The notes under the pieces are model-generated. The model was not told the origin of the DNA. It searched no databases and saw only the letters and a list, made by a program, of their open reading frames with translations. Position numbers and translations under genes: made by a program. From a virus, in the IMG/VR virus record IMGVR_UViG_3300032235_000137, positions 1 through 40,115 of that record: 40,115 bases of DNA. One strand, written 5' to 3'. Shown here one piece after another: positions 11,488-19,750 of the stretch (its first letter is position 1; each line of letters starts with the position of its first letter).

Positions 11488-12171
11488 ATGGAATATAAAA
11501 CATCACAGATAGAGGCACTGCGGGCGGGGGAGTCTAGGTATATAGGTCGCCCTTGCAAATATGGGCATGGCACACTTAGACATACAAAAACATGGGATTG
11601 CATGGTGTGCAGAAAAACTAGGAATAAAAAACTAGCTCAAGCAGCTAAGAAAAAAGCTAGGGAGATTAAAAGGGCACTAATTCCCCCACACCCAACACCA
11701 AGAGCAGATGCGCTAGCTAAAGGAGAAGCTACATATATAGGTAGCCCCTGCAATTATGGGCATGGCACACTTAAGTTCACGGCTACATATTCTTGTGTAG
11801 AGTGTTCTAAACTACGTACGGCTAAGACTAATGAAGTAGTAAAAATAGCCCGCGCTGCTAGAGGACACAAAAAACCTGGACGTAAGCCAAAGCATGCACC
11901 AGTAGAAGGTTTTAGTAGTAAGCAGTTAAAAAGATTGAGGCGCAAAACCGCACAGAAAGAGCGCACTCCAGTATGGCTAACTAAAGACGATAAGTGGATG
12001 ATCCGAGAAGCCTATGCATTGGCAGCGCTTAGAACAAAGTTATTTGGGTTTCCGTGGGAAGTTGACCACATTATCCCTTTGCGTGGCGAGTATGTATCAG
12101 GCTTACATGTGCCCCTAAACCTACAGGTAATACCTAAAGAAACTAACCGCAAAAAAGGAAGTAGTTTTTAA
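11488..12171 (+). CDS. HNH endonuclease with duplicated zinc-binding repeats
   Basis: A 227-residue protein. Two copies of a C-x3-H...C-x2-C module occur at the front: C23, H27, C38, C41 and C88, H92, C103, C106, each beginning YIG.PC.YGHGTL. A basic linker (GHKKPGRKPKHAP) leads to a C-terminal HNH domain with D193-H194 (EVDHIIPL), a central N211 (LHVPLNLQV) and N220. HNH enzymes next to terminase genes can be needed for cos cleavage with the large terminase; others are homing endonucleases. The position just before the terminase genes fits the first, the flanking ACCCCACCCCCC repeats and private promoter fit the second. The start is leaderless. The two zinc repeats are also nearly identical as DNA, showing a recent duplication. 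Confidence 0.88.
   Translation: MEYKTSQIEALRAGESRYIGRPCKYGHGTLRHTKTWDCMVCRKTRNKKLAQAAKKKAREIKRALIPPHPTPRADALAKGEATYIGSPCNYGHGTLKFTATYSCVECSKLRTAKTNEVVKIARAARGHKKPGRKPKHAPVEGFSSKQLKRLRRKTAQKERTPVWLTKDDKWMIREAYALAALRTKLFGFPWEVDHIIPLRGEYVSGLHVPLNLQVIPKETNRKKGSSF
11539..11575 (+). repeat. Internal direct repeat in the HNH gene, copy 1
   Basis: This stretch and 11735-11771 share almost the same DNA, including ATATAGGT followed by the block ATGGGCATGGCACACTTA. It encodes the YIG.PC.YGHGTL zinc module. The DNA-level identity points to a recent in-frame duplication. Confidence 0.7.
11735..11771 (+). repeat. Internal direct repeat in the HNH gene, copy 2
   Basis: Second copy of the zinc-module repeat, differing from the copy at 11539-11575 in only a few bases. 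The two are 196 bases apart. Confidence 0.7.
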
Positions 12172-12440
12172 TACCCCACCCCCCTATGTTTTACCTAGGG
12201 TTTACCCCACCCCCTCAATATAGAACAAGGCCCCCCTACTCTTTTTATTTCGCACCCCCCGGGGGGTATATATTTTCCGTATAATTTTCTTGCAATCATT
12301 CACGTGAGAGCACGGGGGGCAGTAGTGTTTCGCTTCGCATACTTGGTGCTATTACCCCCCACCTATATAGAAAACAACGATATTTATACAGTTCCCAAAA
12401 ACATGTATACTTCGCTCATACAAACCTCCACTAAGGTTTT
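12172..12440. other. Candidate packaging (cos) region between HNH and small terminase genes
   Basis: No gene is supported in this 269-base gap. It holds two more CCCCACCCCC tracts (12174-12184, 12205-12214), the 14-bp palindrome ACCCCCCGGGGGGT (12254-12267), and a strong hairpin in which GGGGGGCAGTAG (12314-12325) pairs with CTATTACCCCCC (12349-12360) apart from one mismatch. G/C-only palindromes beside HNH and terminase genes are where cohesive ends are found in HNH-containing phages, so this is the best cos candidate in the window (inference). Confidence 0.45.
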
Positions 12441-13055
12441 ATGCCAATACCCGTCGAGCCAAACCTCGAGACACCCATGCCGGAGCATCTGATTGCTCAG
12501 ACCGGCGAGACTTACGAACAGCGGTTAAAAATCGCTGGGAACACTGCGCTCATCCTAAATGAACTTGGGATGGAGGACGACTGCACGGAAGAAGAAGCCG
12601 CGGCAGCTGCAGACATGATCGCTAAATTAAAGCCAGCAGACAGCAAAAACTCAAAACCCACTAAAGAAGAAACTGGTGCACTGCAGCGTACTGGGGTTGC
12701 ATTGAAGTTAGGCGCCTATTTAAGTGAGTACGAGAAGCAGGTAGTGGATGACAAAGTGCAAGTGCGCACAGTAGTAGTGAATAGACTCATGGAAATCAGC
12801 CAGGACGAAGATAACAAGGTGGCTTTAAAGGCCCTCGAACTCCTTGGGAAAGCGTCGGACCTGTTTACTGAGCGCTCTGAGATCACTATTACCCACAAAA
12901 CGAGCGATGAACTTAAGGCTGCGATCAAGCAGCGCATTCAACTCTTGATGCAAAACCCGATGAAGACGATTCCAACCCAGTCTGAACGTAGATTGGCGTC
13001 GTTATCAGACCCAAACAATATAGAAGACGCAGAAATCATCGAGAACGATGAGTAA
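12441..13055 (+). CDS. Terminase small subunit (probable)
   Basis: A 204-residue protein directly before and overlapping (8 bases) the large terminase. It has an acidic N-terminus, an Ala/Glu-rich helical stretch (CTEEEAAAAADMIAKLKP), a central helical part (LGAYLSEYEKQVVDDKVQVRTVVVNRLMEISQDEDNKVALKALELLGKASDLFTE) that looks like the oligomerisation core of small terminases, and a basic helix (ELKAAIKQRIQLLMQNP) followed by an acidic tail. Small terminases form rings that recognise the packaging site and regulate the large subunit. Sequence conservation in this family is low, so the call depends on position, length and helical pattern. The start follows AAGGTTTT. Confidence 0.75.
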   Translation: MPIPVEPNLETPMPEHLIAQTGETYEQRLKIAGNTALILNELGMEDDCTEEEAAAAADMIAKLKPADSKNSKPTKEETGALQRTGVALKLGAYLSEYEKQVVDDKVQVRTVVVNRLMEISQDEDNKVALKALELLGKASDLFTERSEITITHKTSDELKAAIKQRIQLLMQNPMKTIPTQSERRLASLSDPNNIEDAEIIENDE

Positions 13056-14589
13056 ATTAGACGAGCTTAGCCAAGAGGAGCTGCAGTATCTCCTTGATAA
13101 TCTTGATAATTTGCCTGCGGCGCAGCTTCGCGCCCTAGATGTAGAGACTTCAGAAGTAGCCGAAGGGGTAAAACGCGAGAATTGCCAACTTAATTTCATG
13201 GATTTCGTGCATACGGTATGGCCTCACTTCATTGACGGCGAACATCACCAAGAAATGGCACGCGCATTTGAGAGGGTAGCCAATGGCGAATGTAAGCGCC
13301 TTATTATCAATATGCCTCCTCGGCATACTAAGTCTGAGTTTGCTTCTTATTTACTACCCGCTTGGTTTTTGGGTAAATTTCCGAAAAAGAAGATCATTGA
13401 AACGGCGCACACCGCTGAATTGGCGGTTGGTTTCGGTAGAAAAGTACGTAACTTGGTGGATTCTGATGTATATAAGTCCATTTTTCCGGGCGTCGGGTTA
13501 CAAGCCGACTCCAAAGCGGCAGGTCGGTGGGCAACTAACCAGGGCGGAGACTACTTTGCTATTGGTGTGGGTGGCGCTGTCACGGGTAAGGGCGCGGATA
13601 TTCTCATTATTGACGACCCTCACTCGGAACAAGAAGCAACCATAGCGGAAAACAACCCCGAGGTGTACGACAAGACCTATGAATGGTACACATCAGGTCC
13701 ACGGCAGCGTCTACAGCCGGGCGGCGCGATCATAATAGTTATGACACGGTGGAGTAAGCGGGATTTGACAGGTCAAGTAGTCAAGTCAGCTATGCAGCGC
13801 AGCGGAGAAGAGTGGGAAGTTATTGAATTTCCTGCAATTTTGCCTGATGGTGGGCCGTTATGGCCTGAGTTCTGGAGTTTGAGGGAGTTAGAGGCGCTCC
13901 GGCAGGAATTACCCAATGGCAAGTGGATGGCTCAGTACATGCAAAGCCCCACATCAGACGTTTCAGCGATTGTGAAGCGGGAATGGTGGAAGATTTGGGA
14001 GCACGAAGACCCTCCGATGTGCGAATTTGTTATCCAGAGCTGGGATACGGCATTTTTAAAGACCCAGCGGTCAGACTACTCGGCGTGCACGACATGGGGT
14101 GTGTTCTACCAAGATAATGAGCGGGGCGTTATGGTGCCAAACATCATATTGCTCAATTCGTTCAAGCTGCGGATGGAGTTCCCTGAGTTAAAAGCGAGGG
14201 CCTTTCAAGAATATAAAGAGTGGGAGCCTGATGCACTGATTGTTGAGGCTAAAGCCTCGGGCGCTCCGCTGGTGTTTGAGCTTAGAGCGATGGGTATCCC
14301 AGTTCAGGAGTATGTGCCTAGTAAAGGCAACGATAAAATTGCCCGTTTGAACGCAGTTGCTGATATATTTGCATCTGGGAGAGTATGGGTCCCGAATACG
14401 CATTGGGCAGATGAGTTAGTAGAAGAAGTAGCTAGCTTTCCTAGTGGCGAGAAGGACGACTTGGTCGACTCTATGACCCAAGCATTGTTACGCTTCAGAA
14501 GGGGCGGCTTTATTAGCTTAGATAGTGATGAGCCGGATGAACCGAAGTATTTTAAATCGTACCGGAATGCCGGCTACTACAACGTGTAG
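13048..14589 (+). CDS. terL: Terminase large subunit
   Basis: A 513-residue packaging motor. The ATPase has a Walker A-like loop PPRHTKS (90-96), Walker B ILIIDD (185-190) and the coupling-type segment VMTRWSKRDLTG (230-241). The C-terminal RNase H-like nuclease shows D332 (QSWDTAFLKTQRSDYS), E399 (ALIVEAKASG) and D470 (GEKDDLVDS), the usual acidic triad. The length is normal for the family. It pumps DNA into the prohead through the portal encoded next and cuts concatemers at the packaging site. The start lies inside the end of the small terminase gene, indicating coupled translation. Confidence 0.96.
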   Translation: MSKLDELSQEELQYLLDNLDNLPAAQLRALDVETSEVAEGVKRENCQLNFMDFVHTVWPHFIDGEHHQEMARAFERVANGECKRLIINMPPRHTKSEFASYLLPAWFLGKFPKKKIIETAHTAELAVGFGRKVRNLVDSDVYKSIFPGVGLQADSKAAGRWATNQGGDYFAIGVGGAVTGKGADILIIDDPHSEQEATIAENNPEVYDKTYEWYTSGPRQRLQPGGAIIIVMTRWSKRDLTGQVVKSAMQRSGEEWEVIEFPAILPDGGPLWPEFWSLRELEALRQELPNGKWMAQYMQSPTSDVSAIVKREWWKIWEHEDPPMCEFVIQSWDTAFLKTQRSDYSACTTWGVFYQDNERGVMVPNIILLNSFKLRMEFPELKARAFQEYKEWEPDALIVEAKASGAPLVFELRAMGIPVQEYVPSKGNDKIARLNAVADIFASGRVWVPNTHWADELVEEVASFPSGEKDDLVDSMTQALLRFRRGGFISLDSDEPDEPKYFKSYRNAGYYNV

Positions 14590-14596
14590 GTAAATT

Positions 14597-17089
14597 ATGG
14601 CTATTGAAAAAGGTTTATACGCAGCTCCTCTCGGAATTGCCAATATTAATAATGATGAAGCCCCAGATATGGAGATCGTCATTGAGGACCCCGAGTCTGT
14701 TGAGCTAGATATTGATGGCAACCCCATCCTTCGGATTGAGAAGGAAGAGCCCAGCGACAAGGACTTTGATGCAAACTTAGCCGAGTACATGTCAGAAGAC
14801 GAACTAACTCAGCTCTCAGGTGATTTGATTGGTGAGTTCGAGGAGGACATCAGCTCACGCAAAGATTGGATCCAGACTTACGTGGATGGCTTACAGCTGC
14901 TAGGTATGAAGATTGAAGAGCGCATGGAGCCTTGGCCTGGCGCTTGTGGTGTGTACCACCCACTATTAAGTGAGACGCTGGTTAAGTTTCAAGCTGAGAC
15001 TATCATGGCTATCTTCCCAGCCGCGGGTCCAGTTAAGACCCAGATCATCGGTAAAGAGACACCAGAGAAAAAAGCGGCGGCGGAGCGGGTTCAGGATGAC
15101 ATGAACTACCAGCTGACTGACGTGATGCAAGAGTACAGACCAGAGACAGAGCGCATGCTCTGGGGCTTGGGCCTCTCGGGCAATGCGTTTAAGAAAGTGT
15201 ATTTTGATCCGAGCTTGGATCGCCAGGTAAGTATGTTTGTGCCAGCAGAAGACTTAGTTGTCCCTTACGGCGCAGCGTCATTGGCACAAGCACCACGCAT
15301 TACCCATGTGATGCGCAAGACTAAGAACGAGCTACGCAAACTGCAAGTGGCTGGCTTTTATAAAGATGTGGAGCTAGGCGACCCAGCTGATTCGTTTGAT
15401 GAAGTTGAGAAGAAGATTGCAGAGAAGATGGGTTTTCGGGCAACAACCGACGACCGCTATAAGTTACTCGAGATGCAGTGTGACCTCGACCTAGAGGCAT
15501 ACCCAGATGTAGATAAAGACGGTGAGCCTACTAGGGTTGCGCTGCCATACATCGTGACTATTGAGAAGTCCTCCGGCGAGATCCTAGCTATCCGTCGCAA
15601 CTGGAGACCAGAAGATGAGAATAAACAAAAGCGTAATCACTTTGTTCACTACGGCTACATTCCTGGTTTTGGTTTCTACTGTTTCGGTCTCATTCATCTT
15701 ATCGGTGCATTTGCTAAGTCGGGAACTTCCATACTTAGACAGCTCGTGGATGCTGGATCACTTAGCAATCTGCCCGGTGGATTCAAAACTCGCGGACTTC
15801 GTACTAAGGGCGACGATACCCCGATTAGCCCCGGTGAGTTTAGAGATGTAGACGTGCCAAGCGGTACGATGCGTGACAACATCATGCCGTTGCCATATAA
15901 AGAGCCTAGCTTAGTTCTGGCTGGTCTCTTAGATAAGATCATTGAAGAAGGTCGTCGCTTTGCGTCCGCTGCTGACTTAAACGTCAGCGATATGTCAGGC
16001 CAAGCACCAGTAGGTACAACACTAGCTATTCTTGAGCGCACACTCAAGGTGATGTCTGCTGTTCAGGCACGCATCCACTACTCCCTCAAGGACGAGCTTA
16101 AGTTACTGCGCGACATCATTCGTGACTACACACCAGACGAGTACACATATGAACCGAACGAAGGTCCTGCACGCGCGAAGAAAAGCGACTACGATGACTG
16201 TGATGTTATCCCGGTCTCCGACCCTAATGCGTCGACGATGGCGCAGAAGATTGTTCAGTACCAAGCAGTTCTTCAACTGGCACAAGGGGCGCCTCAACTA
16301 TATAACCTCCCGCTGTTACACCGCCAGATGCTCGACGTGCTGGGCATTAAGAATGCTAACAAATTGGTCAAGCTACCGGAGGATCAAGTGCCAGAAGATC
16401 CGGTTAGTGAGAACGCGAACATCCTAATGATGAAGCCGGTCAAGGCGTTTCTGTACCAAGACCACCAAGCTCACATTACTGTCCACATGGCAGCGATGAA
16501 AGATCCAAAGATCATGCAGTTAGTTGGGCAAAACCCACAAGCTCAGGCTATGCAAGGTGCAATGCTGGCTCACATTAATGAGCATATTGCTTACGAGTAC
16601 CGCAAGCAGATGGAAATGGAGATGGGTCTTGAGTTGCCGTTCCATCCAGATGAAGATGACCAAGAAGCCCGTCAGATGCCTGAGATGCTCGAAGTTGCCA
16701 TTTCACAGAAAGCAGCCATGGCAGCGCAACAGCTATTGCAACGCAACACCCAAGAGCAACAAGCTCAGCAGGCACAACAAGCCGCGCAAGATCCGATTAT
16801 TCAGATGCAGCAACAAGAATTGCAGATTAAGCAGGCAGAAGTTGATATTAAGAACCGCAAACTCATGGCGGACTCCGCAGCCAAGGCAGATCAGCTGGCT
16901 ATCGAACGTGAACGCATCAAATCACAGGAGATGATTGCCGGTATGAATGCCCAGATTAAGGTCAACCAAGAAGACAAGAATCGTATGGCTAAAGAAGGAG
17001 AGATGGGTGCCAAGTTAGGCATTGACCTAGCTAAATCCAGGGCGCAAATGATGCGTCAGCAAACCCCTAAAAAAGGTGAAAAAGTATGA
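14597..17089 (+). CDS. Portal protein, P22-like
   Basis: An 830-residue protein right after the large terminase, the size of the long portals of P22-type podoviruses. After an acidic N-terminus come segments typical of these portals: RKDWIQTYVDGLQLLGM, WPGACGVYHPLLSETLVKFQAE, GLSGNAFKKVYFDP, and a central GTSILRQLVDAGSLSNLPGGFKTRG. The C-terminus is a long Gln/Ala-rich helical stretch (about residues 710-790), matching the barrel helix that projects into the P22 head. Twelve copies should form the channel through which DNA enters and leaves. It overlaps the next small gene by four bases. Confidence 0.93.
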   Translation: MAIEKGLYAAPLGIANINNDEAPDMEIVIEDPESVELDIDGNPILRIEKEEPSDKDFDANLAEYMSEDELTQLSGDLIGEFEEDISSRKDWIQTYVDGLQLLGMKIEERMEPWPGACGVYHPLLSETLVKFQAETIMAIFPAAGPVKTQIIGKETPEKKAAAERVQDDMNYQLTDVMQEYRPETERMLWGLGLSGNAFKKVYFDPSLDRQVSMFVPAEDLVVPYGAASLAQAPRITHVMRKTKNELRKLQVAGFYKDVELGDPADSFDEVEKKIAEKMGFRATTDDRYKLLEMQCDLDLEAYPDVDKDGEPTRVALPYIVTIEKSSGEILAIRRNWRPEDENKQKRNHFVHYGYIPGFGFYCFGLIHLIGAFAKSGTSILRQLVDAGSLSNLPGGFKTRGLRTKGDDTPISPGEFRDVDVPSGTMRDNIMPLPYKEPSLVLAGLLDKIIEEGRRFASAADLNVSDMSGQAPVGTTLAILERTLKVMSAVQARIHYSLKDELKLLRDIIRDYTPDEYTYEPNEGPARAKKSDYDDCDVIPVSDPNASTMAQKIVQYQAVLQLAQGAPQLYNLPLLHRQMLDVLGIKNANKLVKLPEDQVPEDPVSENANILMMKPVKAFLYQDHQAHITVHMAAMKDPKIMQLVGQNPQAQAMQGAMLAHINEHIAYEYRKQMEMEMGLELPFHPDEDDQEARQMPEMLEVAISQKAAMAAQQLLQRNTQEQQAQQAQQAAQDPIIQMQQQELQIKQAEVDIKNRKLMADSAAKADQLAIERERIKSQEMIAGMNAQIKVNQEDKNRMAKEGEMGAKLGIDLAKSRAQMMRQQTPKKGEKV

Positions 17090-17280
17090 TGGACAAAACC
17101 CTAGAACTATTAGACCAAAAACTAAAGGTTCAAATTAAGGGACTTGAAGAAAGCTTGGGAACCGGTACAGCCAAAGACTATGCCGATTACCAGTTTACGT
17201 GCGGGAAGATTCGAGGTCTTCTTACTGCGCAGATGGAACTAAATGACCTCGCAAAAAACCTGGAGCATTCAGATGAGTGA
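17086..17280 (+). CDS. Small helical protein between portal and GroES-like genes
   Basis: A 64-residue protein (MMDKTLELLDQKLKVQIKGLEESLG...) that is nearly all helix, with a short turn at GTGTAKDYADYQF. It starts in an ATGA overlap with the portal and its end overlaps the GroES-like start by eight bases. Small proteins of this kind and position occur in related phages but have no assigned role that I know. A chaperone cofactor or head assembly factor is conceivable from location only. Confidence 0.7.
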   Translation: MMDKTLELLDQKLKVQIKGLEESLGTGTAKDYADYQFTCGKIRGLLTAQMELNDLAKNLEHSDE

Positions 17281-17689
17281 AATACTAATTGGATCAAACC
17301 CAAATAGTCCACAAGTAGTAGGTAGTTATCAGTACACAGCAACAGACGAAGATAAAGCTAAGCAGCTCCCAAACCCATCAGGCTATCGCATCCTCTGCGC
17401 TATCCCTGAAGTCGAAGAAGAGTATGAAAGCGGAATCTTAAAAGCAGACGCAACCATTAACTATGAAGAGAAGCTAGCTACAGTTCTGTTTGTTGTTAGT
17501 CTAGGGCCCGACTGTTACAACGACAAAACCCGTTTTCCAAACGGACCTTGGTGCAAGCAAGGTGATTTCGTAATTGTCAGACCAAACGCTGGCACACGTC
17601 TTTTAATTCATGGACGTGAATTTAGAATGATCAACGACGATAGCGTAGAAGCAGTCGTACAAGATCCTAGAGGAATTAAACGCGCTTAA
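17273..17689 (+). CDS. Phage GroES-like co-chaperonin (Cpn10)
   Basis: Using the ATG at 17273 (MSEILIGSN) the product is 138 residues. The core from GYRILCAIPEVEEEYESGI to the VEAVVQDP end follows the Cpn10 pattern: the opening strand with its Pro, a mobile-loop region with a GI(L) motif, then VSLGPDCYNDKTRFPNG, a WCKQGDFVIVRPNAGTR strand pair, and INDDSVEAVV. It would cap the host GroEL, helping fold the capsid protein, as gp31 of T4 does. It sits between the portal and scaffold genes, so it is produced with the head proteins. Such viral Cpn10 genes are known from aquatic phages. Confidence 0.85.
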   Translation: MSEILIGSNPNSPQVVGSYQYTATDEDKAKQLPNPSGYRILCAIPEVEEEYESGILKADATINYEEKLATVLFVVSLGPDCYNDKTRFPNGPWCKQGDFVIVRPNAGTRLLIHGREFRMINDDSVEAVVQDPRGIKRA

Positions 17690-17699
17690 GGAGCATTAA

Positions 17700-18674
17700 A
17701 TGGATAAAGAACAATACAAGTTCCCCGATGAAATAGAGCCAGAAGATAAGGGTAAACCCTTAGATGACGATACTATTAGCATAGAAATCGAGGACGATAC
17801 ACCCCCAGAAGACCGTGACCAGAAGCCAATGCCTGCAGATAAGGTAAAGGAACTCGAGGATGCTACTGACGAGGAAGAAGAAAACATGCCTCATCGGAGC
17901 CAGAAAGAACGGCTCCAGCAGTACAAAAAGGTCTGGAATGACGAGCGTAGGGCTAAAGAAGCTGCCCAGCGTGAGCAGCAAGAGGCTATTGAACTAGCTC
18001 GTAAGGTGCTTGAAGAGAACAAAAAACTCAAAGCACAGTACTCTGCTGGCGAGAAAACCTACATTGAAACTGTACAGAGCCACACTGATACGCAGGTGGC
18101 AATGGCTAAACGCGAGTACAAGGAAGCTCTTGAATCTGGCGATGCCGATCGGGTTGTAGAAGCGCAGACTAAATTAAGCGAAGCTACCTATGCAGCACAG
18201 CAAGCAAAACAATTTAAGCCAACCGCTTTACAAGAAGATGAAAATGAAGTACAAATACAACAAGTAGAGCAGCAGCGCCCCAAAGTTGACGCCAAAACGG
18301 CAGCTTGGTTGGATGAAAATCCTTGGTATGGCACCAAAAAAGCCATGTCGAATTTCGCTGTTGGCATACATGAAGAATTAGTGGATGAGTACGGCAAGGA
18401 CATTGTTGGTACTGACCAGTATTACAAGCGCATCGATCAAACCATGCGCAAAAAGTTTCCAGAATACTTTGAGTTGGATGGAGACAGCAGTACGGTAGAG
18501 CCTAAAGAGAATCAAACCTCTCAGCGGACTAAGCCTAGCACGGTAGTAGCTCCGGCAACACGCAGCACGTCCTCCAAACAGGTACGGCTGAAAGCGTCGC
18601 AGATGGCCTTGATTAAGAAACTGGGCCTAAGCCCTGAGCAGTATTCCCGTGAAGTATTAAAATTGGAGGTTTAA
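17700..18674 (+). CDS. Scaffolding protein (probable)
   Basis: A 324-residue, very charged protein: an acidic N-terminus (PDEIEPEDKGKPLDDD), long coiled-coil helices (KERLQQYKKVWNDERRAKEAAQREQQEAIELARKVLEENKKL and neighbours), and a basic C-terminus (SKQVRLKASQMALIKKLGL). This composition and the position between portal and capsid genes are those of podovirus internal scaffolds, which drive prohead assembly through a basic C-terminal contact to the capsid protein and then leave. No protease is visible nearby, so exit rather than cleavage is likely. The start has GGAGCATTAA ahead of it. Confidence 0.82.
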   Translation: MDKEQYKFPDEIEPEDKGKPLDDDTISIEIEDDTPPEDRDQKPMPADKVKELEDATDEEEENMPHRSQKERLQQYKKVWNDERRAKEAAQREQQEAIELARKVLEENKKLKAQYSAGEKTYIETVQSHTDTQVAMAKREYKEALESGDADRVVEAQTKLSEATYAAQQAKQFKPTALQEDENEVQIQQVEQQRPKVDAKTAAWLDENPWYGTKKAMSNFAVGIHEELVDEYGKDIVGTDQYYKRIDQTMRKKFPEYFELDGDSSTVEPKENQTSQRTKPSTVVAPATRSTSSKQVRLKASQMALIKKLGLSPEQYSREVLKLEV

Positions 18675-18677
18675 AAA

Positions 18678-19124
18678 ATGGCTACAAATAGAATCGTTCG
18701 TGAATTAGAAACCCGTGCAACTTTTGAGCGTCCTACCGCTTGGGCTCAACCAGAGCTCTTGCCAGAACCTGATAAGCAGCCTGGTTATGACTATCGTTGG
18801 ATCCGCGTAGCTACTCTTAATCAGGCTGATCCTCGCAACATATCCGCAAAACTGCGTGAAGGTTGGGAGCCAGTGCGTATTGAAGAGCAACCCCAGTTTC
18901 AGCTGTTAGTAGACCCAAGTAGTCGTTTTAAAGACAACATTGAGGTCGGTGGGTTGTTGCTTTGCAAAACACCTTCTGAGTTCGTTGAACAGCGTAACAG
19001 ACATTATGCTGCCCAAGCCGATGCTCAAATGGTCGCTGTAGACAACACCCTTATGCGCCAAAGTGACCCGCGGATGCCTATCTTTAACGAGAAAGAATCC
19101 TCAGTGCGCTTTGGTAAAGGTTAA
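18678..19124 (+). CDS. Unknown head-region protein, 148 aa
   Basis: A 148-residue soluble protein (MATNRIVRELETRATFERPTAW) with a YDYRWIRVATLNQADPRNIS segment, a REGWEPVRIEEQPQF strand pair and an IEVGGLLLCKTPSEFVEQRNRHYAAQADAQMVAVDNTLMRQSDPRM helical part. It lies between scaffold and the next structural gene, where similar small proteins are found in many uncultured aquatic phages; its placement suggests a head-assembly or minor head role. I know no assigned function. The ribosome site GGAGGTTTAAAA is strong, indicating high expression. Confidence 0.72.
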   Translation: MATNRIVRELETRATFERPTAWAQPELLPEPDKQPGYDYRWIRVATLNQADPRNISAKLREGWEPVRIEEQPQFQLLVDPSSRFKDNIEVGGLLLCKTPSEFVEQRNRHYAAQADAQMVAVDNTLMRQSDPRMPIFNEKESSVRFGKG

Positions 19125-19145
19125 ATTTAATTTAGGAGTATACAA

Positions 19146-19736
19146 ATGGCTTATCCAACCGTTTCAGCTCCCTACGGCTTCGAGCCAGTTAACCGTGTAG
19201 ATGGTATGCCTTATGCTGGCGCAATTCGCCAGATTCCTGTGACCCAGGCTGGCGCTATGTACAACGGTGACTTGGTTGAATTAGACGTAGGTGGTGTAGT
19301 AGGTACAGCAACATCCCTTACAGCAGGCGCTAAGCTTGGTGTTTTCGTAGGTTGCCAGTACACAAATACCCAAGGCCAGACCGTTCAGGCTCAATACTAT
19401 CCAGGTTCCAGCGTAACAAACGCTGTAGCTTTCATAGTTGATGATCCTATGGCTGCGTTTAAAGTAGCCGTTACAACCTCTGGTGGCGCAATTGCTACAG
19501 TAACTAGCGCTGCTGTTGGTACTAACGTAACTGCTTTGGCAGGTACACCGTCTGCAACTACAGGTAATTCTGGTCAGTCTATTCTGAACACATCACCTGC
19601 TGCTACAGACACTTTCCCACTTCGCGTTATCGCTGTTGTCCCTGAGACAGCTACCGGTGCAAATGCTTTCACAGAAGTAATCGTGAAAATTAACTTGCAT
19701 CAGTATCTGACCGCTCTCGGCAATGCCGTCGCTTAA
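19146..19736 (+). CDS. Structural protein preceding the capsid gene (decoration-like)
   Basis: A 196-residue, Ala/Thr/Gly-rich, beta-predicted protein starting MAYPTVSAPYGFEPVNRVDG. This opening and the following GAIRQIPV...MYNGDLVELD pattern recur in proteins encoded just before capsid genes of uncultured phages and annotated as structural. A repetitive Ala/Thr/Gly section (about 110-160) may be an exposed loop. It could be a head decoration or minor capsid protein; a strong ribosome site (TTAGGAG) and capsid-adjacent place support abundance. The exact role is inferred. Confidence 0.72.
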   Translation: MAYPTVSAPYGFEPVNRVDGMPYAGAIRQIPVTQAGAMYNGDLVELDVGGVVGTATSLTAGAKLGVFVGCQYTNTQGQTVQAQYYPGSSVTNAVAFIVDDPMAAFKVAVTTSGGAIATVTSAAVGTNVTALAGTPSATTGNSGQSILNTSPAATDTFPLRVIAVVPETATGANAFTEVIVKINLHQYLTALGNAVA

Positions 19737-19750
19737 CTAAGGAGCTATAA

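Noticed and set aside
12304-12492. Rightward frame of about 62 codons before the small terminase
   Set aside because: It overlaps the terminase start, reads through the G/C hairpin and has no ribosome site or family-like sequence.
16524-16934. Long alternative frame inside the portal gene
   Set aside because: It is a shifted reading of the Gln/Ala-rich portal C-terminus without a ribosome site.
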